Source: Clostridiales bacterium (GTDB lineage: Bacteria > Bacillota_A > Clostridia > Christensenellales > Aristaeellaceae). From it: 5,618 nucleotides of DNA. The position numbers and the translations under genes were made by a program. Shown in pieces: positions 1 through 5,618 of this stretch (positions within the stretch are counted from its first letter, which is position 1; every line of letters starts with the position of its first letter). Where the stretch lies: assembly GCA_012514855.1 (NCBI GenBank), contig JAAYZL010000585.1, positions 1 to 5,618 on the forward strand, written 5' to 3'. The notes below the pieces were generated by a model, which was not told the origin of the DNA, did not search any database, and saw only the letters and a program-made list of their open reading frames with translations.

Positions 1-873
1 GAGCGTGATCCTCCTGCTCGCGGCCACGCAAGCGCCCCTGGCGCCGGTGTGCATGCTCTTGAGTGCGTTGAGCGTGCAGATTTCGACACCCGTCGTATCG
101 AGGGCGAAGTCGGCCCCGTTGCCGCCTGTCAGCTCGCGCACGCACGCGGGGACGTCACTTTCCGCTGCGCTGTTGATCACCTCCGTAGCGCCGTATTCGC
201 GCGCGATCTGAAGGCGGCTTTCCAGGATGTCCACGGCGATGATCTTGCCGCATCCGGCGATGGAGGCGGCCATGATCGCACTTAGTCCGACGGTTCCGGT
301 GCCGAAGATGGCCACCGAATCGCCCGCGCCGGGCCTGAGCGCGTTGACGATCGCGCCCGCGCCGGTCTGTATGCCGCAGCCGAGCGGCGCCAGCAGCCGA
401 AGGTCTATGTCGGGGTCTACCCTGACGGCGTTGAACACGGGCACCACCGCATGCGTCGCGAAGGAGGACTGGCCAAAGAAGCAGTTGATGGGCTCGCCGT
501 CCTTTGAAAGCGGCGTGTGGCCGTCCTGAAACCTTCCGCCGAAGCTGAGCCGCGTACTGGAATAGCAGTAGAACGGCTTCCCGCGCCGGCAGTTATCGCA
601 CGTGCCGCAGGCCGGATAGGAGAGCACAACGTGGTCGCCTTCCGAAAAGCCCTCCACGCCCGGTCCGAGCTTCTCGACGATACCCGCTCCCTCGTGCCCA
701 AGCACGGCAGGAAGGGGCGTGAAGTAGCCGATGCGCACCTTTTCGTCGGTGTGGCACACTCCGCACGCGACGATGCGCACCCGCATCTCCCCCTCGCGGG
801 GTTCCGCCAGCTCGATCTCTTCGATGGTGAAGGGCGCGCCCTCCCGGCGCACCACTGCGGCCTGAGTCAACAT
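1..873 (-). CDS. NAD-dependent zinc alcohol dehydrogenase, aryl-alcohol dehydrogenase type (3' end missing)
   Basis: This encodes 291 residues starting MLTQAAVVRREGAPF and runs off the left edge, so roughly the last 70-80 residues of a family usually near 365 are not seen. It is a medium-chain zinc dehydrogenase oxidising an alcohol to an aldehyde or ketone in the cytoplasm. Visible motifs are the catalytic zinc loop GVCHTD (Cys40, Thr42 as proton relay), GHEGAG (His60, Glu61), four structural-zinc cysteines (89, 92, 95, 103), the FFGQSSFATHA block (132-142), LGCGIQTGAG with third ligand Cys166, and the Rossmann motif GTGTVG (191-196). Asp215 at the end of the second strand predicts NAD over NADP. 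FFGQSSFATHA and LGCGIQTGAG are typical of the XylB/aryl-alcohol dehydrogenase branch, though many members have unknown substrates. The ATG overlaps the stop of the isomerase gene, so translation is probably coupled. The family is certain; the substrate is not. Confidence 0.92.
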   Translation of the reverse strand, partial: MLTQAAVVRREGAPFTIEEIELAEPREGEMRVRIVACGVCHTDEKVRIGYFTPLPAVLGHEGAGIVEKLGPGVEGFSEGDHVVLSYPACGTCDNCRRGKPFYCYSSTRLSFGGRFQDGHTPLSKDGEPINCFFGQSSFATHAVVPVFNAVRVDPDIDLRLLAPLGCGIQTGAGAIVNALRPGAGDSVAIFGTGTVGLSAIMAASIAGCGKIIAVDILESRLQIAREYGATEVINSAAESDVPACVRELTGGNGADFALDTTGVEICTLNALKSMHTGARGACVAASRRITL

Positions 874-1721
874 GAGGGGTTCTTCCTTTCGCAGAGGGCG
901 AGCAGCCTTCTGGTTTTTTCGCAGGCTTCGGCAAACAGCGACTCCGGCTCACGCTCCCAGTATCCTTGGTTGAGGATTTCGATGGAGTATGCGCCCGCAT
1001 ATCCGGTGGCGTCCACCGCCCGCACAAACGCCGGCAGGTCGATGGCTCCGTCGCCGGGGAGCACGCGGTCAAACGTGCCCAGGCGGTCGTAGGGGAGGCC
1101 TTTGTCGGCGTCGTCCAAATGCACAATAAAGATTTTTCCGGGGTTGACAAGCGAGATATCCGCGATATCTTTCAGTCCGCGATGCTGATAGAGGTTGTAT
1201 GCGTCCACCGCGAGCCCAATATCCGGGTCGTTCGCCGCGCGCACGATTTCCCACGCGTCCCGGATGCCGCCCACGCAGCGGGTGCCCACCGGCTCGAAGG
1301 CGATCCTCATGCCGTGCGGCCTTCCGAGCGCGGCGAGCCTCGCGAGGCTGCGGACGCAATCCTCCGCGATCTTTTCCCGCGCGGGGGGTAGGCCGCCCTC
1401 GAGCGGGGACGGAAGCGCGATCACGCAATGCACATCCAGGAGCTCGCCGATCCTGCAGGCGAAGCGGAATTTGGCCTCGATTTCAGCCCACTGCGAGACA
1501 CTTCGGTCGTTGATGTCGAAGATCGCGTTGAGCGTGATCGGCTTCACGGGACTTTTCAGGAACAGCGCCGCCAGTTCGCGCTCGGTGTGGCTTTGCAGGT
1601 ATTGTTCCAGCATGTCGAACCGCAGCTCGATCTCCGGGATTCCGTGCCGCTCGCACAGCTCTAGGTCCCCTTCAAGGGACGATTTTTTCCTGCAGGTTGC
1701 CTGGTTGTATGCAAGGCGCAT
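867..1721 (-). CDS. IolI-like sugar phosphate isomerase/epimerase (TIM barrel, AP endonuclease 2 superfamily)
   Basis: The 284-residue protein is the usual length for this family (IolI of Bacillus subtilis is 278). It is a cytoplasmic metal-dependent TIM barrel that isomerises or epimerises keto-sugars or keto-cyclitols. Expected metal ligands are present in order: Glu143 (IAFEPVG), Asp173 (LAVDAYN), His201 (VHLDDAD) and Glu248 (SIEILNQGYW). The loop RVLPGDGAIDL (219-229) matches the family R-x-x-P-G-x-G signature. The N-terminus, with DLELCERHG (19-27) and PITLNAI (61-67), resembles remembered IolI (2-keto-myo-inositol isomerase), which begins MKL and has DLELCEKHG. The open frame extends upstream to 2099, but the ATG at 1721 is chosen because it matches the family N-terminus, has GGAGGA before it, and avoids overlapping the previous gene. 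The gap to that gene is 23 bases. Other possible roles are 5-keto-L-gluconate epimerase (IolO), hydroxypyruvate isomerase or dehydroshikimate dehydratase. The family is sure, the reaction is not. Confidence 0.92.
   Translation of the reverse strand: MRLAYNQATCRKKSSLEGDLELCERHGIPEIELRFDMLEQYLQSHTERELAALFLKSPVKPITLNAIFDINDRSVSQWAEIEAKFRFACRIGELLDVHCVIALPSPLEGGLPPAREKIAEDCVRSLARLAALGRPHGMRIAFEPVGTRCVGGIRDAWEIVRAANDPDIGLAVDAYNLYQHRGLKDIADISLVNPGKIFIVHLDDADKGLPYDRLGTFDRVLPGDGAIDLPAFVRAVDATGYAGAYSIEILNQGYWEREPESLFAEACEKTRRLLALCERKNPSC
882..888 (-). promoter_or_regulatory. Ribosome binding site of the distal alcohol dehydrogenase gene
   Basis: AAGGAAG on the minus strand lies 8 bases before the ATG at 873 and sits inside the end of the upstream isomerase gene. 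It supports the ATG whose following bases form the stop of the upstream gene (ATGTTGA). Confidence 0.6.
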
Positions 1722-1728
1722 GGGCCGT

Positions 1729-1734
1729 TCCTCC
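1729..1734 (-). promoter_or_regulatory. Ribosome binding site fixing the isomerase start
   Basis: GGAGGA on the minus strand lies 7 bases before the ATG at 1721, in the 23-base gap after the first dehydrogenase gene. It rules out the longer in-frame extension that would start at 2099 inside the neighbouring gene. Confidence 0.75.
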
Positions 1735-1744
1735 GGATCGTCGT

Positions 1745-2770
1745 TCAGGGGCGAATGAGAATCTTCAGGACCTGCCGGTCCGTCGCCACGCGCTCGAGCG
1801 CCTCGAAATACCGCTCCATTGGGTATTCGGCGGTGATCAGACAGTCCACGTCCACCTTGCCGCTGGAGATGTAGTCGATCGCGCGGCCGAAGCAATGCGT
1901 CTGCGCGCCGCTGGCGGTATAGGAGAGCTGGCGGGTAAAGAACAATCTGGCGTCCAGGTCCATGCGCGAATCCTTGCCAAAGACGCCGTACTGCACCGCG
2001 CGCCCGCCCTTTTTGAGCAGCGAAAGGCTCTCCGAAACCAGCTGCGGGCTGGCCGTGGTGTCGACAAAGGCGTCCAGGCCCTCCGGGAAGCGGCGCCAAA
2101 GCTCGTGAACGTGCTTTTCGTGATCCGCGCGGTCGAGAAAAAGCGTGCGGATGCCGCGCTCTTCGAGGAGATCGAGCTTCGCCTGCGTGGAGGCGATTGC
2201 CGTGACGCTCAGCGCGCTCGAATGGTGGATGAGTTGCGCGAGAATGATGCCGCTTGGGCCCGCGCCGAGCACCGCGATGTCCTCGCCGAGCGCGGGAGAG
2301 AGCTTGTCCACGCAGTTGACGCAGCAGGCTACCGTCTCCACAATCGCGCCCTGCTCAAAGCTCACGTTTTCCGGCAGCAGAAGCGCCTTGCGGTAGTCAA
2401 CCAGCACGTATTCGGCGAAGCCGCCCGGAATGTTGTGCCCAAGATACCCGAAGTTCCGGCAGAGTAGGGGCCGATTCTTCCGGCAGTAATAGCAGTCCCC
2501 GCAGGGAACCGCGTTGTCGGCGGTCACGCGGTCACCGACTTTGAAGCCCCGCACGTTTTTACCGATCTCGTGCACATAGCCCGCGAATTCGTGTCCCGGA
2601 ATGGTGGGATAGCGCGAAAACGCCGTGCCCGTGCGGCTGTGGCCGAGCTCCGCGCCCTTGCAGATGCCGCAGGCGACCACCTTGATGATGATGTCGTCGT
2701 CGCCACAGCGCGGATCGGGCACCTCGCACAGCGCACCCTTGCCCGCCTGTTCGTAAACGATTGCCTTCAT
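1745..2770 (-). CDS. Zinc-dependent medium-chain alcohol/polyol dehydrogenase
   Basis: The 341-residue length is typical of the sorbitol/threonine dehydrogenase-like branch. The GroES-like half carries Cys37 in CGICKGAELGH (34-44), GHEFAG (His60, Glu61), four structural-zinc cysteines (90, 93, 96, 104) and Glu145 in VETVACC, the usual extra acidic residue near the catalytic zinc. The Rossmann half has GAGPSG (169-174). The residue that is Asp in NAD-type enzymes aligns with Ala193, followed by Ser-Thr, so NADP(H) is possible. The loop after Cys37 is Lys-Gly-Ala-Glu, not the common Gly-Ser/Thr-Asp, so the usual Ser/Thr proton relay is missing. The ATG at 2770 has a perfect AGGAGGT (2776-2782) 5 bases upstream and lies 19 bases after dctM. 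It probably oxidises a secondary hydroxyl of the imported compound or reduces a keto form of it. IolM-like, tagaturonate-reductase-like or threonine dehydrogenase-like roles cannot be told apart here. Confidence 0.93.
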   Translation of the reverse strand: MKAIVYEQAGKGALCEVPDPRCGDDDIIIKVVACGICKGAELGHSRTGTAFSRYPTIPGHEFAGYVHEIGKNVRGFKVGDRVTADNAVPCGDCYYCRKNRPLLCRNFGYLGHNIPGGFAEYVLVDYRKALLLPENVSFEQGAIVETVACCVNCVDKLSPALGEDIAVLGAGPSGIILAQLIHHSSALSVTAIASTQAKLDLLEERGIRTLFLDRADHEKHVHELWRRFPEGLDAFVDTTASPQLVSESLSLLKKGGRAVQYGVFGKDSRMDLDARLFFTRQLSYTASGAQTHCFGRAIDYISSGKVDVDCLITAEYPMERYFEALERVATDRQVLKILIRP

Positions 2771-2789
2771 GGAAGACCTCCTATCTGAA

Positions 2790-4058
2790 TCAGTTGAGCA
2801 GGTTGACCAGCCACATAAACGACGAGGGCACGTAGGTGACGAAAAACAATACGACCACCAGAACGCCCACCCAGGGCCAGATGGACCTGACCATGCGGTC
2901 CGCCGAGACGTTCGTCGCCATTGCTGCCGTATAGAGCGCCGAGCCTACCGGGGGCGTAATCAGGCCGGTGGCCATGTTGACGCAGATTACAAGGCCGATG
3001 TGGATCGGGTCGAAGCCAAACTGCCTGATGATCGGCAAAAGCACCGGCACGAGTATGTAGATCGCCGGCATGGGCTCCATGATCATTCCGACGAACAGGA
3101 AGAGCAGGTTGATCATCAGCAGGATGACGTACTTGTTGCTGGAAACCGACACGACGAAGCCGGCGATCTTCTGCGGAATCTGGTCGTAGGCCAGCGCATA
3201 GCCGAAGATATTGGCCATGTTGGAGATCAGAAGAATCGAGATTGCCGTGACCGCCGCCTTGGAGAACAGCGGAATCAGATCCTTGACCTTGATCTGGCGG
3301 TAGACAAACATGCCCACGGCCAAAATCAACGTCGAGAGAACCGACGCGGACTCCGTAGGGGTCGCGATGCCCGAGGCCAGCGCGAACAGCGCCGCGGCCG
3401 GCACCAGAATCGAAAACGACGCTTCTTTCAGCGCGACCAGCGTCTCGCGCATTTTCGCGCGCCGGTTGCACTTCCAGTCCCGCCTCAGGCCCAGCAGGAA
3501 GATGGCCGACGACAGCGCAAGCGCCATGTAGATGCCCGGCATGATGCCCGCGACAAACAGCTTCTGGATGGAGACGTTGGCGACCACTCCGTAGATGACA
3601 AACGTCATTCCCGGGGGGATGATCGGGCCGATGACGGATACCGCCGCGATCAGCGACGAGGAAAAGTCCTCGTCATATCCGTCCTCACGCAGCTTCGGAT
3701 AGACCGTGCCGCCCAGCAGCGCCGCCTCGGCGATGGCGGAGCCCAGGGACGCGCCCAGCATCGTGCCGACCAACACCGTCACATAGCACAGGCCGCCCTT
3801 GATGTGCCCGACGATGCACCGCGCAAATTTCCAGAGCCGGTCGACGTCCCCCGAAAGCGCCATCAGTTCTCCCGCGAGGATGAACAGCGGGATGCATAAA
3901 AGCGAGTAATTCGCCGCGCCGGACATCATCTTTTGCGGGATTACCTGCAAAAGTGCGGGATCGATGGAGAAGATATAGCTCATTCCGCACATGCCCAGCA
4001 TCCACGCGATCGGGATGCCGATGGCCAGCGCGATGATAAATACGGCGACGGCGATCAT
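2790..4058 (-). CDS. dctM: TRAP transporter large permease subunit, DctM family
   Basis: This 422-residue integral membrane protein is the ion-coupled translocation subunit of a tripartite ATP-independent periplasmic transporter. The length is normal for unfused DctM. Family blocks seen are IPLFILAGELM (56-66), GASLGSAIAEAALLGG (102-117), SVIGPIIPPGMTFVIYG (141-157), SGIATPTESAS (229-239), EPMPAIYILVPVLLPI (328-343) and ATGLITPPVGSALY (363-376). Repeated hydrophobic stretches give the expected 11-12 membrane spans. The open frame extends upstream to 4391, but the ATG at 4058 is chosen because it shares ATGA with the dctQ stop, has GGAGGAG 5 bases upstream, and gives a normal hydrophobic N-terminus (MIAVAVFIIALAIG). 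The block at 102-117 has Leu where the common family form has Ser (SGS) and Glu where Asp is usual. A long opposite-strand open frame over this gene is a coding shadow. Confidence 0.96.
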   Translation of the reverse strand: MIAVAVFIIALAIGIPIAWMLGMCGMSYIFSIDPALLQVIPQKMMSGAANYSLLCIPLFILAGELMALSGDVDRLWKFARCIVGHIKGGLCYVTVLVGTMLGASLGSAIAEAALLGGTVYPKLREDGYDEDFSSSLIAAVSVIGPIIPPGMTFVIYGVVANVSIQKLFVAGIMPGIYMALALSSAIFLLGLRRDWKCNRRAKMRETLVALKEASFSILVPAAALFALASGIATPTESASVLSTLILAVGMFVYRQIKVKDLIPLFSKAAVTAISILLISNMANIFGYALAYDQIPQKIAGFVVSVSSNKYVILLMINLLFLFVGMIMEPMPAIYILVPVLLPIIRQFGFDPIHIGLVICVNMATGLITPPVGSALYTAAMATNVSADRMVRSIWPWVGVLVVVLFFVTYVPSSFMWLVNLLN

Positions 4059-4558
4059 ACCGACTCCTCCTTTTTCGGCTGCTCGGAACGGAAGTCGTTG
4101 CGGATGTTGATTGCCATGCGAAGCAGCATCATGGCGATCATGACCGGAATCAGCGCGTAGAAAATGATCATCGGCATCCTCAGCGCGACCGTCCTCTGCG
4201 AGAGCGCGACGGGCGAGGAGAGCATCCTGACCGAAAAGACCCCGATGATCGTCAAAAACGCGCAGATGACGACCTGGGAGAACAGGTGGACGGCGCGCCG
4301 GGCCTTCCCGGGAAAGAGCGACAGCACAAACGTCACGCGCACCAGCCTGTCGGAGCGCAGCGCGATATAGCCGCCCAGGAACGTCATGCAAATCAGAAGA
4401 TAGGTAACAAGCTCGTCCGCCCAGATGATGGGGCTGTTTAAAAAGTACCGGGCGATGACGCTGATAAACAGGACGACCATGATAATGAACAGCAGCGCGC
4501 CAACGATGACCCTGACGACCCTTGACAGCATCTCATCGATCCGTATCATTTGTTTCAT
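4055..4558 (-). CDS. dctQ: TRAP transporter small permease subunit, DctQ family
   Basis: This 167-residue protein has four hydrophobic segments at about 13-35, 46-66, 88-110 and 128-150, the standard DctQ topology. It is the small membrane subunit that pairs with DctM. The stretch ARYFLNSPIIWADEL (36-50), followed by FLGGYIALRSDRLVRV (60-75), is the family signature region: an Arg-Tyr at the end of helix 1, Trp and acidic residues before helix 2, and Leu-Gly-Gly then Arg in helix 2. The ATG at 4558 is chosen because GAGGT lies 8 bases upstream and the protein then begins MKQMIRIDEML. A GTG at 4594 would add 12 residues but lies beside hairpins and has no good binding site. The ATG at 4549 is also possible. 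The stop overlaps the dctM start by 4 bases. Confidence 0.93.
   Translation of the reverse strand: MKQMIRIDEMLSRVVRVIVGALLFIIMVVLFISVIARYFLNSPIIWADELVTYLLICMTFLGGYIALRSDRLVRVTFVLSLFPGKARRAVHLFSQVVICAFLTIIGVFSVRMLSSPVALSQRTVALRMPMIIFYALIPVMIAMMLLRMAINIRNDFRSEQPKKEESV
4064..4070 (-). promoter_or_regulatory. Ribosome binding site of dctM inside dctQ
   Basis: GGAGGAG on the minus strand lies 5 bases before the dctM ATG and falls within the last codons of dctQ (Lys-Glu-Glu-Ser-Val). Together with the ATGA stop/start overlap it fixes the dctM start and suggests coupled translation of the two membrane subunits. Confidence 0.8.
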
Positions 4559-4565
4559 TGCCTCG

Positions 4566-4570
4566 ACCTC
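4566..4570 (-). promoter_or_regulatory. Ribosome binding site deciding the dctQ start
   Basis: GAGGT on the minus strand sits 8 bases before the ATG at 4558. It favours this start over the in-frame GTG at 4594. A second GAGG at 4561-4564 could serve an ATG at 4549, so a start three codons later cannot be excluded. Confidence 0.5.
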
Positions 4571-4594
4571 GCTTTCCTTTTGCACAGGATGCAC

Positions 4595-4608
4595 CGCCGT
4601 TCGCGGCG
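4595..4608. other. Small 5-bp hairpin upstream of dctQ
   Basis: CGCCG and CGGCG arms flank a 4-base loop (TTCG on the plus strand, CGAA on the minus). On the transcript it follows the larger hairpin directly and sits 25-40 bases ahead of the dctQ binding site. It may be part of the same structured intergenic element. In a GC-rich sequence a 5-bp stem may also be chance. Confidence 0.35.
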
Positions 4609-4610
4609 AA

Positions 4611-4645
4611 TGCCCTCCTGCCGAGAGACTCGGCAGGAGGAGGCA
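4611..4645 (-). promoter_or_regulatory. Strong intergenic hairpin between dctP and dctQ
   Basis: Perfect 12-base arms (4614-4625 and 4629-4640, CCTCCTGCCGAG and its complement) enclose a 3-base loop. Outer bases 4611-4614 (TGCC) can also pair with 4642-4645 (GGCA) if two bases bulge. On the minus-strand transcript it starts about 20 bases after the dctP stop and is not followed by a run of U, so it does not look like a simple intrinsic terminator. The likely role is protection of the dctP 3' end or partial attenuation, giving more binding protein than membrane subunits, as is known for the repeat element between malE and malF of E. coli. The hairpin is seen; the role is inference. Confidence 0.75.
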
Positions 4646-4663
4646 TGGCCGCTTGCCGGAGGA

Positions 4664-5618
4664 TTACTGCGCGCGCAGCGCCTCGACGGCGTCGACGAAG
4701 TTCTTCACGCGCGGAGACTCGGCGCAGAATCGGTCGATGACGGACTGGCTCGCCGCATAGAAGGGTTCGAGGTCGATCTCGATGACCTCGACGCCGAGCT
4801 CCGCCAGCTTCTGCTCGTAGACGGGCTCGAGTTCGAGAACCGCGTTGTAGGTCGCCTCCTCGGCGGCCGCGGCGGCCTCCTGGAAGATCTGCCGATCCTC
4901 CTCGGAGAGCTTGTCGAACGTGGGCGCGGACATGGTGGTGATCATGCTGAAGGCGATGTGGCCGGACTTCGTTACGTACTTACAGACCTCGTAGTAATTC
5001 TCGGACACGCCGCCGATGAAGTCGAAGGTCGCGCCGTCCACGGTGCCCTGCTGGATGGACTGGTACAGGTCGGGCAGGGCGATCGCGGTGGGGGAGAAGC
5101 CCATGGACTGGAAGATGGCCTGCTGGATGCTGGTCTCCATCACGCGCAGCTTCATGCCCTTGCAGTCCTCCAGCGAGGTGATCTGCTTGTTGGTGAAGAA
5201 GTGCCTCCAGCAGTGGAACAGGAAGCCCATCGCCTTGACGCCCGTGTCGGCCTCGACGTTGGCCAGCAGTTCATCGCCGGGCGCGCCGGTCAGTGCCCTG
5301 TGGATCAATTCGTAGTCGCCCCGGAAGAGGTAGGGCATGTCCATGCCCACCAGCGCGTCTGTGAACGCGCCCATCATCGGCACGGGCACAAGGGTCATGT
5401 CGAGCATGCCCATCTGCACCATCTCAAACAGGCTCTTGGTGTCGCCGAGTTGGCCGGCGGGATAGACCTCCACCCGGATGCGGCCGCCGGTCTTTTCCTC
5501 CACATAGTTCTTGATGGCATAGGCGCCGATGGTCATGGGGTGATCCGCGAATTCCGCGGAGCCGTGCCCCAGGCGGATCACCATTTCGGGTTCCTGCTGC
5601 TCCGCCGACGCGCAGACC
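4664..5618 (-). CDS. dctP: TRAP transporter solute-binding protein, DctP family (5' end missing)
   Basis: 317 residues are visible, with the reading frame open to the right edge. The window therefore begins near the end of the signal peptide (VCASAEQQEPE), and the ATG at 5584 is internal, since mature DctP proteins start just before the first strand (MVIRLGHGSA). The protein binds the substrate outside the cytoplasmic membrane and delivers it to DctQM. Family landmarks, counted from the first complete codon, are YPAGQLGD (52-59), GMKLRVMET (154-162) with the conserved Arg158 expected to hold the substrate carboxylate, LPDLYQSIQQGTVDGATF (181-198) and SENYYEVCKYVTKSGH (205-220), followed by the long C-terminal helices including an alanine/glutamate-rich stretch (247-255). 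The retained arginine points to an acidic substrate such as a sugar acid or dicarboxylate. A cysteine two residues into the window could be a lipobox cysteine, but the residues before it are not seen. TRAP family membership is certain, the ligand unknown. Confidence 0.95.
   Translation of the reverse strand, partial: VCASAEQQEPEMVIRLGHGSAEFADHPMTIGAYAIKNYVEEKTGGRIRVEVYPAGQLGDTKSLFEMVQMGMLDMTLVPVPMMGAFTDALVGMDMPYLFRGDYELIHRALTGAPGDELLANVEADTGVKAMGFLFHCWRHFFTNKQITSLEDCKGMKLRVMETSIQQAIFQSMGFSPTAIALPDLYQSIQQGTVDGATFDFIGGVSENYYEVCKYVTKSGHIAFSMITTMSAPTFDKLSEEDRQIFQEAAAAAEEATYNAVLELEPVYEQKLAELGVEVIEIDLEPFYAASQSVIDRFCAESPRVKNFVDAVEALRAQ

Noticed and set aside
517..1150. Overlapping plus- and minus-strand open frames (517-1092 and 593-1150)
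   Set aside because: Both lie in other frames over the isomerase/dehydrogenase junction, show no family motif, and conflict with two genes carrying complete active-site residues.
1722..2099. Upstream extension of the isomerase frame to 2099
   Set aside because: It would overlap the dehydrogenase gene by over 350 bases and adds a low-complexity, non-family N-terminus. The ATG at 1721 has a strong binding site and matches the family start.
1697..2467. Plus-strand open frame of 256 codons opposite the dehydrogenase
   Set aside because: It is a charged, Ala/Arg/Glu-rich product with no recognisable domain, antisense to a gene with intact zinc and nucleotide motifs.
2769..3899. Long plus-strand open frame of 376 codons opposite dctM
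   Set aside because: The product is a monotonous Arg/Asp/His/Gln-rich chain with no fold or motif, and it lies antisense to a clearly real DctM. It is a shadow of GC-rich codon use.
4059..4391. Upstream extension of the DctM frame to 4391
   Set aside because: It runs out of frame through dctQ and gives a charged segment not found in DctM. The ATGA overlap start at 4058 is much better supported.
4611..4645. Reading the dctP-dctQ hairpin as a full intrinsic terminator
   Set aside because: No U-run follows the stem on the transcribed strand, no promoter-like sequence is evident before dctQ, and DctQM need DctP to work.

Overview
The window is a GC-rich stretch in which every supportable gene lies on the minus strand, so it reads from right (5618) to left (1). 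The order is: TRAP transporter solute-binding protein (5' end cut by the window), small TRAP membrane subunit, large TRAP membrane subunit, a medium-chain zinc alcohol dehydrogenase, an IolI-like TIM-barrel sugar isomerase/epimerase, and a second zinc alcohol dehydrogenase of the aryl-alcohol dehydrogenase type (3' end cut by the window). Spacings are very tight: a 4-base ATGA overlap for dctQ/dctM, 19 bases, 23 bases, and a 7-base ATGTTGA overlap. The one larger gap, about 105 bases between dctP and dctQ, holds a strong hairpin. This is best read as one operon whose promoter and terminator both lie outside the window.

The organism is probably a GC-rich anaerobic or fermentative bacterium. 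Strong AGGAGG-type ribosome binding sites before several genes and the resemblance of the isomerase to the Bacillus subtilis IolI type lean towards a high-GC member of the Clostridia. The sequence alone does not settle this.

Region by region: 4664-5618 encodes the periplasmic or extracytoplasmic binding protein with the conserved DctP arginine. 4559-4663 is a non-coding gap with a perfect 12-bp stem. 4055-4558 and 2790-4058 encode DctQ and DctM. 1745-2770 encodes a zinc dehydrogenase with an atypical catalytic-zinc loop. 867-1721 encodes the isomerase/epimerase with all four metal ligands. 1-873 encodes most of an NAD-type zinc dehydrogenase.

Working together, the transporter would import an organic acid (TRAP systems with this binding-protein type normally take carboxylates such as sugar acids). 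The two dehydrogenases and the isomerase would then convert it by oxidation/reduction and keto-isomerisation. The isomerase points to cyclitol or keto-sugar-acid chemistry, as in inositol catabolism, but the substrate is not determined by the sequence. No mobile element, tRNA, rRNA or CRISPR array is visible. No radically new system is evident: the novelty, if any, is the pathway, and the details of the first dehydrogenase and the intergenic hairpin.
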